In this document: positions 55,939 through 64,000 of the stretch, in pieces
How the letters are laid out: every line of letters begins with the position of its first letter
Position numbering within the stretch: position 1 is the stretch's first letter
Assembly: GCA_020725555.1 (NCBI GenBank)
Contig: DYEU01000024.1
Coordinates: forward strand, 1-64,000
DNA length: 64,000 bases
DNA from: Desulfatibacillum sp.
GTDB taxonomy: Bacteria > Desulfobacterota > Desulfobacteria > Desulfobacterales > SpSt-501
Direction: 5' to 3'
Notes under the pieces: model-generated
What the model saw: the letters and a program-made list of their open reading frames with translations, nothing else
Databases searched by the model: none
What the model was told of the DNA's origin: nothing
Made by a program: the position numbers and the translations under genes

Positions 55939-56724
55939 ATGCCCAAGGTCCTCTGCATCGCCAACCAGAAGGGCGGGGTGGGGAAAACCACGACCGCGAT
56001 CAACCTCTCGGCCTCGCTCGCAGCCCTCGAGCGGCGCACGCTTCTCGTCGACTGCGACCCCCAGGCGAACGCCACCTCCGGCCTGGGGATCGACAAGGCC
56101 GGCCTCGGCCGGACCCTCTACGACGGGCTTCTCGGCCGCGCCCCCGCCGCGGAGTTGCTCCGGGAAAGCGAGCTCGCCTTCCTCCAGGTGATCCCCGCCA
56201 ACGTGGACCTGATCGGCTTCGAGGTGGAAATGATGGGCGAGGCGGGCTGCGAAACGGCGCTGCGGCGGCTGCTCGAGCCCTTGCGGGAGCGCTTCGACCA
56301 CATCCTGCTCGATTGCCCGCCCTCGCTCAGCCTCCTCACGGTGAACGCGCTGACGGCGGCCGACGCGCTGCTCATCCCCCTGCAGTGCGAGTACTACGCG
56401 CTCGAGGGGCTGGGGCAGCTGCTCGAAACCGTGCACCGCGTGCGCCGCTCCCTCAACCCGGGGCTTGCCGTGGCCGGCATTCTCCTCACCATGTTCGACC
56501 GCCGGACCAACCTGTCCCACCAGGTCGCCGAGGAGGCCGAAAGCCATTTCCCCGACCTCGTCTTCCGGACCCGTGTGCCGCGCAACATCCGGCTGAGCGA
56601 GGCGCCGAGCTTCGGAAAGCCGATCCTGCTCTACGATGCCTCCTCGGCCGGCGCCCAGAGCTATGTCGAGCTCGCCCGCGAGATCCTGGACCCGGCGCGG
56701 GAACGGCTCGCCGCCGGGAGATAG
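55939..56724 (+). CDS. parA: Chromosome partitioning ATPase ParA (Soj)
   Basis: 261 residues. Deviant Walker A KGGVGKTT at about 11-18 ([20 protein letters not shown]), [16 protein letters not shown] and [16 protein letters not shown]. Works with ParB in chromosome segregation. The next gene, parB, starts five bases later. The pair suggests proximity to the replication origin region, though no origin repeats (parS, DnaA boxes) were checked exhaustively. Confidence 0.95.
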   Translation: MPKVLCIANQKGGVGKTTTAINLSASLAALERRTLLVDCDPQANATSGLGIDKAGLGRTLYDGLLGRAPAAELLRESELAFLQVIPANVDLIGFEVEMMGEAGCETALRRLLEPLRERFDHILLDCPPSLSLLTVNALTAADALLIPLQCEYYALEGLGQLLETVHRVRRSLNPGLAVAGILLTMFDRRTNLSHQVAEEAESHFPDLVFRTRVPRNIRLSEAPSFGKPILLYDASSAGAQSYVELAREILDPARERLAAGR

Positions 56725-56729
56725 CCCGC

Positions 56730-57632
56730 ATGGAGAAACCCCCCTCGCCCCCGGAAGCCTCCGCCAAAAGGAAAAAGCTCGCCCTCGGCCGCGGGCTGGG
56801 CGCCCTCCTGCCCGCCGCGGCCCCCGGCGGCGAGGCGGCGGAGAGCGATTATTTTCTCTGCGACATCGACCTCATCCGGCCCAACCCGCTCCAGCCCAGG
56901 CGGCGCTTCGACGAAACCGAGCTCGAGGAGCTCGCGGCCTCGATCCGCACCCAGGGCGTGCTCCAGCCGCTCGTCGTCCGCCGGGGGCCGGCCGGCTTCG
57001 AGCTCGTGGCCGGGGAGCGCAGGCTCCGGGCCGCCCGGCGCGCCGGCCTCGCCCGCGTCCCGGTGGTCCTGCGCGAGGTGAGCGACGAGAGGCTTCTTGA
57101 GGTCTCGCTCGTCGAGAACATCCAGCGGGCGGAGCTGAACCCCCTCGAGGAGGCCGAAGCCTACCACCAGCTGGTCACCCGCCTGCACCTCACCCAGGAG
57201 GAGGTCGCCGCGCGGGTCGGGAAAAGCCGCTCCACCGTGGCGAACTTCCTGCGCCTCCGGCAGCTCCCCCCGCCCATCCGGCAGAGCATCGAGGCGGGGG
57301 AGCTCAGCATGGGGCACGCCCGCGCGCTGCTCTCCTCGGAGAACCCGGCACACCAGCTCGCGGCCTGGAAGGAAGTCCTCGGCCGGGGCCTCTCGGTGCG
57401 CGAGACCGAAGCCCTGATGCGGCGCCTGAAGGAGGCGCCGAAGGAGCGCCGCGTCCGGCCGCGGCGGCCCGAGGCGCTGCACCTCGAGCGCCTGGCGGAG
57501 GACCTCTCGCGGCTGCTCGGCACCAAGGTGACCCTGCGCGCCCGGGGGCCGCGGGGACGGATCGAGATCGAGTTCTACTCGCCCGACGACCTCGAGCGGC
57601 TGATCGAACACTTCCGCCGCGGGTCCCGATAA
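56730..57632 (+). CDS. parB: Chromosome partitioning protein ParB (Spo0J)
   Basis: 300 residues from the ATG at 56730. N-terminal KKLALGRGLGALLP, the CTPase/ParB box (NPLQPRRRFDETELEELAASIRTQGVLQP, GERRLRAARRAGL), helix-turn-helix region (LTQEEVAARVGKSRSTVANFLRL), and a C-terminal dimer domain (GTKVTLRARGPRGRIEIEFY). It binds parS sites and spreads. Coupled to parA. Confidence 0.95.
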   Translation: MEKPPSPPEASAKRKKLALGRGLGALLPAAAPGGEAAESDYFLCDIDLIRPNPLQPRRRFDETELEELAASIRTQGVLQPLVVRRGPAGFELVAGERRLRAARRAGLARVPVVLREVSDERLLEVSLVENIQRAELNPLEEAEAYHQLVTRLHLTQEEVAARVGKSRSTVANFLRLRQLPPPIRQSIEAGELSMGHARALLSSENPAHQLAAWKEVLGRGLSVRETEALMRRLKEAPKERRVRPRRPEALHLERLAEDLSRLLGTKVTLRARGPRGRIEIEFYSPDDLERLIEHFRRGSR

Positions 57633-57655
57633 CGCCTCCCGCGGCCGCTCCGCCC

Positions 57656-58183
57656 ATGGCCCTGCACCTGCTCATCGACGGCTACAACGTCATCCGCCGC
57701 TCGCCCGAGCTGGGCCGCCTCGACCGCGAGGACCTCGAACGCGGCCGCGAGGCGCTCCTGGCGCGGCTGGCCGCCTACCGGCGCCTCCGGCCCCACCGCA
57801 TCACCGTCGTTTTCGACGGCGCGGGCGCCCCCGCGGGGCTGCCGGAGCGCGACCGCCGGGCGGGTGTCCGCGTCCTGTTCTCGCGCGGGGGCGAAACCGC
57901 CGACCGGCTGATCGCGCAGCTGGCGCGCGAGGAGGGGGACGGCGTCCTCGTCGTCACCTCGGATGCGGCCCTGCAGCGCACGGTCGCCTCCTGCGGCGCC
58001 GACGCCGTTTCCGCGGAAGACTTCGCGGCCCGCCTGGAGCTCGCCCTTCACGGCGGCGCGCCCGAGGACGCCGAGGAGGACGGGCCCGGGGGCGGCCGCC
58101 GCCTCGCCACGCGCAAAAAAGGCGCCGCCCGCCGGACGCCCAAGCGGGAACGCCGCGCCCGCCGCAGGGCGATGAAGCTCTGA
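57656..58183 (+). CDS. NYN-domain (YacP/Rae1-like) RNase
   Basis: 175 residues. HLLIDGYNVIRRSPEL starts the PIN-like/NYN fold; further acidic sites are VFDGAG and VVTSDAALQ. The tail is long and basic (KKGAARRTPKRERRARRRA), suited to RNA binding. Relatives cleave mRNA on ribosomes. It follows parB and precedes the ispH fusion by about ten bases. Confidence 0.8.
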   Translation: MALHLLIDGYNVIRRSPELGRLDREDLERGREALLARLAAYRRLRPHRITVVFDGAGAPAGLPERDRRAGVRVLFSRGGETADRLIAQLAREEGDGVLVVTSDAALQRTVASCGADAVSAEDFAARLELALHGGAPEDAEEDGPGGGRRLATRKKGAARRTPKRERRARRRAMKL

Positions 58184-58193
58184 AGGCGCCGGA

Positions 58194-59939
58194 ATGAAAA
58201 TCGTCGTCGCCCGGATGTCCGGCTTCTGCATGGGGGTGCGCCGCGCGGTCGAGATGATCCTCGACGCCCCGGAGACCCACCCGGGGCCGATCTGCACCTT
58301 CGGCCCCCTGATCCACAACCCCCAGGTCCTCGAGCTGCTCGCCTCCCGGGGGGTCCGCACCCTGGAGGCGATTCCCGACCGCGGCGAGGGCACCGTCCTG
58401 ATCCGCGCCCACGGGGTGCCGCCCGAAACCAAGCGCCGTCTCCGGGAGAGCGGCCTCCGCGTCATCGACGCCACCTGCCCGCGGGTCGTGCGCGTGCAGT
58501 CGATCATCCGCCGGCACGCCCGCAAGCATCACGCGGTCATCATCCTGGGGGACCCGGAGCACCCGGAGGTGGTCGGCCTGCTCGGCCACGCGGGGGAGCG
58601 GGGCGTCGTCGTCTCCAGCCTCGCGGAGCTCGAGCGCCTGCCGCCCTTCCCCGAGGCCATTCTCGTCGCCCAGACGACCCAGAACACGGCCCTCTTCCAG
58701 GAGGCGGTCGCCTGGGTGGCCCGGCGGCACCCGCACTACAAGGTCTACCGCACGATCTGCGACTCGACCGAACGCCGCCAGGAAGAGGTGATGCGCCTCG
58801 CGGCCGAGGTGGACGCCCTGATCGTGGTCGGCGGCAAAAGCAGCGGGAACACCCGGCGGCTCTTCGAAATCGCGCGCGAGACGGGGAAACCGGCGTTTCA
58901 CATCGAGGACGAGCGCGAGCTCGGGGAAATCGACGCCGGGCTCCTCGCCCGCTGCCGGGCGATCGGGATCACGGCCGGGGCCTCCACGCCGAACTGGGTG
59001 ATCCGCAAGGTGATCCTCGCCCTGGAAAACGCGGTCTACCGCCGCAAGTCGCCCCTGCACAAGGCGCTCTACGCCCTCATGCGCGCCGCCCTCCTCACCA
59101 ACGGCTACATCTCCGTCGGCGCCGCAGGGCTGTGCCACGCGGCGAGCCTGCTGCAGGGGATCTCCCGGGACACCGCCGCCTGGGTGGGGGTCGCCTACCT
59201 CTACGTCCAGTCGATGCACATCCTGAACCACCTGACCGGGAGCCGGGCCGACCGCTTCAACGAGCCGGAGCGGGCACGCTTCTACGAGCGGCGCAAGGTC
59301 CCGCTCACCGCGGCCGCCCTCGCCTGCGGCGCGGGCGGGCTCTGCCTTGCGCTGTGGCAGGGGACGGTGCCGTTTGTGCTCCTGCTGGCGATGAGCCTCC
59401 TCGGCCTCTCCTACCGCATCGCGATCTGGCCGTCCCGGCTCTCCCCCCGGGGCCTCCGGCGCATCCAGGACATCCCCGGCTCGAAGACGGTCCTCATCGC
59501 CCTCGCCTGGGGGGTGGTGACGGCGCTCTTGCCCGCGATCGCCTCCGGCCGGGCGGGCGAGCCCGCGGCGGCGATCGCCTTCGTCTGGATCGCGGCGCTC
59601 GTCTTCGTGCGCACGGCCTTTTTCGATCTGCTCGACATGCAGGGCGACCGGCTCGTGGGCAAGGAGACCATCCCCATCCTGCTCGGCGAGCGGCGCACGC
59701 GGCGGATGCTCAAGGCGATCCTCGCGGTCCTCATCGCCGGGCTTCCGTCGGCGACGGCGGCGGCGGGGCTCCCCGCGATCGGCCATCTCCTCGCCCTCTC
59801 GCCCGCCGCCATGCTCGCCGTGCTCCTCGCCTGGGAACGGGGGGCCGTGCTGCCCGGGGTCCGGCTCGAGTTTCTCGTCGAAAGCCACATCCTGCTTGCC
59901 GGCGCGCTCGCGCTGCTGTGGGGGTGGGCGGCGGGCTGA
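58194..59939 (+). CDS. ispH: IspH fused to a UbiA-family prenyltransferase-like membrane domain
   Basis: 581 residues. Residues 1-280 are a full 4-hydroxy-3-methylbut-2-enyl diphosphate reductase with cluster cysteines Cys12 (SGFCMGV), Cys95 (DATCPRV) and Cys189 (TICDST), the last step of the MEP isoprenoid pathway. Residues about 290-581 add seven to eight membrane helices with the second UbiA motif (Asp478, Asp481, Asp485; DLLDMQGDRLVGKETIP). The first motif keeps NEPxR (356-360) and one Asp (353), but the usual Asp at positions 2 and 5 of NDxxD are His346 and Gly349. One frame with no stop between the parts supports a true fusion. It would couple IPP/DMAPP formation to prenyl transfer or channel product to the membrane. 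Confidence 0.88.
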   Translation: MKIVVARMSGFCMGVRRAVEMILDAPETHPGPICTFGPLIHNPQVLELLASRGVRTLEAIPDRGEGTVLIRAHGVPPETKRRLRESGLRVIDATCPRVVRVQSIIRRHARKHHAVIILGDPEHPEVVGLLGHAGERGVVVSSLAELERLPPFPEAILVAQTTQNTALFQEAVAWVARRHPHYKVYRTICDSTERRQEEVMRLAAEVDALIVVGGKSSGNTRRLFEIARETGKPAFHIEDERELGEIDAGLLARCRAIGITAGASTPNWVIRKVILALENAVYRRKSPLHKALYALMRAALLTNGYISVGAAGLCHAASLLQGISRDTAAWVGVAYLYVQSMHILNHLTGSRADRFNEPERARFYERRKVPLTAAALACGAGGLCLALWQGTVPFVLLLAMSLLGLSYRIAIWPSRLSPRGLRRIQDIPGSKTVLIALAWGVVTALLPAIASGRAGEPAAAIAFVWIAALVFVRTAFFDLLDMQGDRLVGKETIPILLGERRTRRMLKAILAVLIAGLPSATAAAGLPAIGHLLALSPAAMLAVLLAWERGAVLPGVRLEFLVESHILLAGALALLWGWAAG

Positions 59940-59972
59940 GACGGAGCCGGCCCGCCTCGGGCGTCGTCTTTC

Positions 59973-60596
59973 TCAGGGCTTGAGGCGGAAGGGCGGCTCG
60001 GTACCGGCGGCAAGCCGCCGGAGGTTGTCCGCGTGGCGCCAGGCGACGAGGAGGCAGACCGCGGCGGCCGCGGCGGTGAGCGTCACCGGCCCGCCGAGGA
60101 GATGGACCGCGATGGGCAGCGCGGCCGCGGCGGAAAGCGAGCCCACGGCGACGCGGCGGCCGGCCAGGAAGGCGAGCAGGAAGACGGCGGCCGCGACCCC
60201 CACCGCGGCCGGGGCGAGCGCAAGGAACCCTCCCGCCGCGGTCGCCACCCCCTTTCCGCCGCCGCGGAAGCCCCAGTACACGGGGAAGAGGTGCCCCGCG
60301 AAGGCCAGGAGCGCCGCGGCCGTGGGGAGATGGGCGAGGGGCGCCTCCGGCCCCGGGAACCAGGCGAGCGCGGCCGCGGCCGGGAGAAACCCCTTCAGCC
60401 CGTCCGCGGCGAGGGTGGCCAGCCCGGCGGCCGCCCCGGCCGTGCGCGCGACGTTGGTGGCGCCGATGTTGCCGCTTCCGGCGCGCCGCGGGTCGGCGGA
60501 GGAAAAAAGGCGCGCGAAGAGAACGCCGAACGGCACGGCCCCCAGGAGGTAGGAGCCGGCGAGCAGGCCGACCGCGGCCGCCGTCTCCGCGCTCAC
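59973..60596 (-). CDS. plsY: Glycerol-3-phosphate acyltransferase PlsY
   Basis: 207 residues from a GTG at 60596 preceded by a gaggggg site. Five to seven membrane helices; motifs LLGAVPFGVLFARLF, DPRRAGSGNIGATNVART (the GSGNIGATN active-site loop), GHLFPVYWGFRGGGKGVATA and VAWRHADNLRRLAAG. It makes lysophosphatidate from acyl phosphate and glycerol-3-phosphate. It converges on the ispH fusion. Confidence 0.92.
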   Translation of the reverse strand: MSAETAAAVGLLAGSYLLGAVPFGVLFARLFSSADPRRAGSGNIGATNVARTAGAAAGLATLAADGLKGFLPAAAALAWFPGPEAPLAHLPTAAALLAFAGHLFPVYWGFRGGGKGVATAAGGFLALAPAAVGVAAAVFLLAFLAGRRVAVGSLSAAAALPIAVHLLGGPVTLTAAAAAVCLLVAWRHADNLRRLAAGTEPPFRLKP

Positions 60597-60652
60597 GGGT
60601 TCCCCCTCGGGGTCGAGGCCGCCCGAGGCGCGGCGAAGGAGGCCCGCTGGCG

Positions 60653-60946
60653 ATGGACGAAGACGAAGCGGTCCCGGTTCCGATCGAGGACGTGATCGAC
60701 CTGCATGCCTTCCACCCCCGGGACATCCCCGATCTCCTCGAACACTGGATCGCGGAATGCGCGCGCCGGGGCTTTTCCTCCGTGCGCGTGATCCACGGCA
60801 AGGGAACGGGCCACCAGAAGCTCCGCGTGCAGAAGATCTTGAGCCGCCATCCCCGCGTGCGCTCCTTCCGGGACGCGCCGGCGGAAGCGGGCGGCTGGGG
60901 GGCGACCCTGGTCGAGCTGGACCCCGGGGATGGCCCCCGCGCCTGA
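60653..60946 (+). CDS. Smr-domain protein (stand-alone)
   Basis: 97 residues. Smr motifs: DVIDLHAFHPRDIPDLLEHW, then VRVIHGKGTGHQKLR and a C-terminal GGWGATLVEL. Smr domains nick or bind DNA/RNA (as in MutS2). It has an aggagg site before the ATG, and the gene converges with the DUF1537 gene, six bases away. Confidence 0.85.
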   Translation: MDEDEAVPVPIEDVIDLHAFHPRDIPDLLEHWIAECARRGFSSVRVIHGKGTGHQKLRVQKILSRHPRVRSFRDAPAEAGGWGATLVELDPGDGPRA

Positions 60947-60952
60947 CCCGCC

Positions 60953-62248
60953 TCAGGAAACCCGCCGCCGCACCTCGAGCAGGGTCTCGGGGCTGCCGAA
61001 CGATCCCGCCTTGGTGACGACCGCAAGCCCGTCCCAGCCCCCGCCGGCGATGCGGCCGGAGGCGACGCCGAGGACGAGTTCGCGCTCCAGGCGCACGGCC
61101 CGGGCCTCCAGCCGCTCGAGCACGGCGGCCGCCGTGTCCCCGCCGGAGAGAAAAAGCCCCCGCGGCGGAACCCGCGCCACGAGCGCGGCGACGAAGCGCG
61201 AAAGCCCCTCCGCCAGGGCGGCCGGATCCGCCCGTTCCTGCCCCGCGGCGGGCGGGGGGAGCCGCAGCAGCACATCCATGCGCGCCAGCCGCTCGGCGGC
61301 GCGCTCGAGGGCCGCCTGCACGCCGGCGGCGTCGGGCGGGCCGCAGAGGGCGGCGGCGGAGAGCGTCTCCCCGTGCACCCCGCCCGCTTCGCAGAGCCGC
61401 TCGGCCTGGGCCCGCAGACGCTCCGAGGCCGAGCCGCACACCCAGAGAAAGCCCCCCCCCGGCGGCCGGGACGGTGGGGGGGCCTCCGGAGGCCCAGAGG
61501 GCCGGGGGGCCGCCAGCCGGACGATCGCCGCGGCGAGACCCGCCGAGCCGCAGGGCAGCGCCTCCGGGAAGCGGTTCAGGAAAAGACGCGCGATCGCCTC
61601 CAGGTGCCGCTCCTCCAGGGCGTCGAAGCAGACGTGCACCACGCCCTCCCCGAGCAGGCGCGCGACGGCGCGGGCGGCCGCCTCCTCGCCCTCCGCGAGC
61701 ACCCTCCAGGAAAGATGCGCGACCGGTTTGGCGGCCGTGTGCGCGATCCAGGCCGCAAGCCGCGACTCGCGCACCGGGAAGACGGGGTCGCGGGCCATCT
61801 CGGTTGCGGCGATCGGCCGGCCGTGGAGCCGGTGGATCCCGTCCTCGGTCGTCCGCCCCTGGGCGGGAAACGCCGGGGCGATGAGGCTCGCCTGCGCCCC
61901 GAGGGCTTCGAGCACGGCCTCGATCTCGGCGCCGATCGGTCCGCGGAGGGCGGAGTCGATCTTCTTGTAGACGCGCCGGAAGCCCGCGCGGGCGACGGCG
62001 CGGGCGACCGGGAGGAGGACCGCCGCGGACCGGCGCGCCGGCAGCGCCCGCGTCCCGGTGTAGACGGCGACCCCGCCCGGTTCCGGGTCGAAGTCGAGGC
62101 CGTCGCCGCGGCGGCCGTCGACGAGGTAGAGGGGGGAGGCCAGCGGCAAAAACTGGATCCCCGTGTCCGCCGCCCCGGTGAGATCATCGGCGATGACCGC
62201 CCAGCCGCGCAAGGATTCGTCCGCCTTTCTTCGAGCGCCTTCCCCCAT
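60953..62248 (-). CDS. DUF1537 four-carbon acid sugar kinase family protein
   Basis: 431 residues. The N-terminal domain starts with VIADDLTGAADTGIQF (the ADDLTGAxD motif), with GADKIDS-type KKIDSALRGP. The C-terminal nucleotide-binding domain has LFLSGGDTAAAVLERL and VTKAGSFGSPETLLEV. Family members (OtnK, DtnK) phosphorylate acid sugars such as erythronate or threonate. The usual dehydrogenase and aldolase partners are absent, so the substrate is open. Confidence 0.82.
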   Translation of the reverse strand: MGEGARRKADESLRGWAVIADDLTGAADTGIQFLPLASPLYLVDGRRGDGLDFDPEPGGVAVYTGTRALPARRSAAVLLPVARAVARAGFRRVYKKIDSALRGPIGAEIEAVLEALGAQASLIAPAFPAQGRTTEDGIHRLHGRPIAATEMARDPVFPVRESRLAAWIAHTAAKPVAHLSWRVLAEGEEAAARAVARLLGEGVVHVCFDALEERHLEAIARLFLNRFPEALPCGSAGLAAAIVRLAAPRPSGPPEAPPPSRPPGGGFLWVCGSASERLRAQAERLCEAGGVHGETLSAAALCGPPDAAGVQAALERAAERLARMDVLLRLPPPAAGQERADPAALAEGLSRFVAALVARVPPRGLFLSGGDTAAAVLERLEARAVRLERELVLGVASGRIAGGGWDGLAVVTKAGSFGSPETLLEVRRRVS

Positions 62249-62400
62249 GCCGGATGGGCGATCCTAGTCCAGATGGCGACAAAGATCAAACGTCCGGGGC
62301 GCGGTACGGCGCGGGGCGGGGCAGGCGCTTGCAGCGGGGCCGAAGGGGGGCTATGATGCGCCGCTCGCTTCCGGCGAAACCGGGGCGGCGGGAAAGAACG

Positions 62401-63633
62401 ATGCCGGATGTCCTCCATCTCGCGCTCGTCCTCGCGGGCATCCTCGTGCTCCTCCGGCTGCGGGTCCCGCTCAGCCTGACCCTCATGGCCAGCGGCGCAG
62501 GCCTCGGCCTGCTCTACCGCCTTCCGGCCGCCGCCTGGGCCGAGGTCCTCGGCCGCGCCCTGGGGAGCTTCGAGAACCTCAAGCTCGTGATCGCCCTCGA
62601 GGGGGTGCTCCTCTTCAGCGCGGTCATGAAAGAGACCGGGGCCATGCGCGCGGCCATCGCCGCGCTGCGCAGGCTGTGCGGGGATGTGCGCCTGCTGCTT
62701 GCCGCGCTGCCCGCGCTCGTCGGCCTTCTGCCCGTCGTCGGCGGGGCGATGCTTTCGGCGCCGCTGGTGGACGAGGCTTCCGGGGAGATGGCGCTGCGGC
62801 CCGAGCGGCGCACCTTCCTCAACTACTGGTTCCGCCACGTCTGGGAATATTCGCTGCCCACCTTTCCCGCGGTCTTTCTCACGGCCTCGATCACCCAGGT
62901 CGGCGTCCCCGACCTCGTGCTCGCCGGCCTGCCGCTCACGGCCGTCGCCATCGCCGCGGGGGCTCTGGCCGGCTTCCGGGGGATCGCTCCCGGGGCGGGG
63001 GGGGCCTCCGCTTCGCCCGGGGCCGGTGCCGGGCGGGAGCTCCTTGGCGTGCTGCGAAACCTCTTGCCCTTCGTCCTCGTCGTCACGGCCACGGCGGTGT
63101 TCGAGGTCCATCTCGCCTGGTCCATCCTCGCCGGCACCGCCCTCGCCGCCTTGCCGCACCGGCTGCCGAAAAAGCGCTGGCCGGGGCTGCTCCGCGGCCA
63201 CCTCTCGATGGACCTTGCGCTGCTCGTCTGGGGGATCATGCTGTTCCAGGAGACGCTCCAGGCAAGCGGCGCCATGCCGCGCATCGCCGAGGGCCTCTCG
63301 GCCCGCGGGGTCCCGCCGCTTCTGCTCGCCTTCCTCCTCCCGGCCGCGATCGCCTTCCTCACCGGGTACACCACGGCCTTCGTGGGCTTGAGTTTCCCGG
63401 TCCTCGTCCCGTTCTTCCCGGACGGGGCCCTTCGGGCCTGGTACGTGATGTTCGCGCTCGCCGGCGGAATCAGCGCCCATATGCTCTCGCCGATGCACGC
63501 CTGCCTGGCCATGACCCTCCAGTACTATCACGCCCCCCCGGGGGCGGCCTACCGGCTGCTCCTCCTCCCCGTCCTCGCCGTGCTGCTCGCGGCGGCGGCG
63601 CAGCTCGCGCTGGTCGGCTGGCTGCGCGGCTGA
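62401..63633 (+). CDS. DUF401-family membrane protein
   Basis: About 410 residues with about 12 membrane helices; ATG at 62401 (an in-frame ATG at 62353 is the alternative). DUF401 signature regions: VGLLPVVGGAMLSAPLVD and YWFRHVWEYSLPTFPAVFL, GISAHMLSPMHACLAMTLQYY. These proteins look like permeases of the TRAP/arsenite-permease superfamily, with no known substrate. Confidence 0.85.
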   Translation: MPDVLHLALVLAGILVLLRLRVPLSLTLMASGAGLGLLYRLPAAAWAEVLGRALGSFENLKLVIALEGVLLFSAVMKETGAMRAAIAALRRLCGDVRLLLAALPALVGLLPVVGGAMLSAPLVDEASGEMALRPERRTFLNYWFRHVWEYSLPTFPAVFLTASITQVGVPDLVLAGLPLTAVAIAAGALAGFRGIAPGAGGASASPGAGAGRELLGVLRNLLPFVLVVTATAVFEVHLAWSILAGTALAALPHRLPKKRWPGLLRGHLSMDLALLVWGIMLFQETLQASGAMPRIAEGLSARGVPPLLLAFLLPAAIAFLTGYTTAFVGLSFPVLVPFFPDGALRAWYVMFALAGGISAHMLSPMHACLAMTLQYYHAPPGAAYRLLLLPVLAVLLAAAAQLALVGWLRG

Positions 63634-64000
63634 CCGTCCCCGGCGGCGACCCAGGCCGTCGGACCGCGGAACTGGCGCAAGAACGCCTGCCTCCAGGGGA
63701 GATCGTAGCCCTCGCCGGAGGCGCGGTGCGCGGAGGCGAGCCGGTGCCAGGGAAGAAGCGGCTGCCGGTGATGCACCCGGTGGCGGTTGAAGTGGAGCAC
63801 AAGCCCGGCGAGCCACCCGGGAAGGTGCAGGTTCAGCGCGTAAAGCCGCTGCCGCGGGTCGGTGCCGTAGTGGGGAAGGTTGTTCGCCGTCGAGACGAGA
63901 ACGGCCCGGCCTGCCAGAACGAGAAGCAAGAGGCCCGGTTCGGCGCGGTAGGCCCAGAGGGCGAACCCCCAGAAGGAAAGCGCGGCGAGGGCCTCGGCGC
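63549..64000 (-). CDS. Fatty acid desaturase, C-terminal part (gene begins beyond the right edge)
   Basis: The minus-strand frame is open from the window edge. It contains a third histidine box (HFNRHRVHHRQPLLPWHRL) preceded by TANNLPHYGTDPRQRLYALN, typical of membrane fatty acid desaturases. The end is unclear: the stop at 63549 lies 85 bases inside the DUF401 gene, with a final Ser/Arg/Ala-rich stretch, so the true end may be affected by a shift. The N-terminal half is missing. Confidence 0.65.
   Translation of the reverse strand, partial: AEALAALSFWGFALWAYRAEPGLLLLVLAGRAVLVSTANNLPHYGTDPRQRLYALNLHLPGWLAGLVLHFNRHRVHHRQPLLPWHRLASAHRASGEGYDLPWRQAFLRQFRGPTAWVAAGDGQPRSQPTSASCAAAASSTARTGRRSSR

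Overview
The window is a high-GC bacterial chromosome segment that fits a sulfate-reducing Desulfobacterota (deltaproteobacterial) anaerobe. The evidence is a complete qrcABCD menaquinone reductase operon, the siroheme-dependent heme route (ahbC-hemB-ahbD), system II cytochrome c maturation (resB-ccsA), a Sec-containing SelD with a selenium-handling operon, and an orphan acyl-CoA dehydratase-type activase. The genus is not determinable from the sequence alone.

Layout. 1-6520 (minus strand): three closely packed genes for a SNF2-type helicase with a C-terminal DUF3883 nuclease-like domain, a dynamin-family GTPase and a DUF1156 DNA methyltransferase cut by the window edge. The visibly lower GC of the GTPase gene and the gene content suggest an acquired anti-phage island. 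7003-18084: a metal/ion module with two P-type ATPases, four proteins sharing one HMA_2-like motif, an ArsA-like ATPase, a DUF5132 glycine-zipper protein, small unknowns and a divergent metK translationally coupled to an ATPase. 18391-19636: a broken ferredoxin gene and an activase. 19853-24835: selenium operon (yedE, tusA-like, DUF3343, kinase-like, small zinc-ribbon-like protein, selD with in-frame UGA, yedF, Mop protein). 24890-30734: ClpX-like AAA+ ATPase coupled to ahbC, then hemB, ahbD and a CBS protein. 30757-34620: comEC and murA. 34666-40001: qrcABCD plus an unannotated small membrane protein and a strong terminator. 40153-47117: cytochrome c assembly, a UvrD-like helicase, PpiD and zinc-ribbon proteins. 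47293-52187: tRNA-Ala(GGC), a TRAP transporter, ilvD. 52331-64000: EF-G paralogue, M48 protease, parAB, NYN nuclease, an IspH-UbiA fusion, plsY, Smr, a DUF1537 kinase, DUF401, and the start of a fatty acid desaturase.

How it works together. Heme synthesis, cytochrome c maturation and Qrc form one respiratory theme: the ahb genes make heme, ResB/CcsA attach it, and QrcA carries it in electron transfer to menaquinone. The selenium operon would take up or hold reduced selenium and make selenophosphate. Its own SelD appears to be a selenoprotein. The metal module and the defence operon are the least explained parts and the most likely places for undescribed biology.
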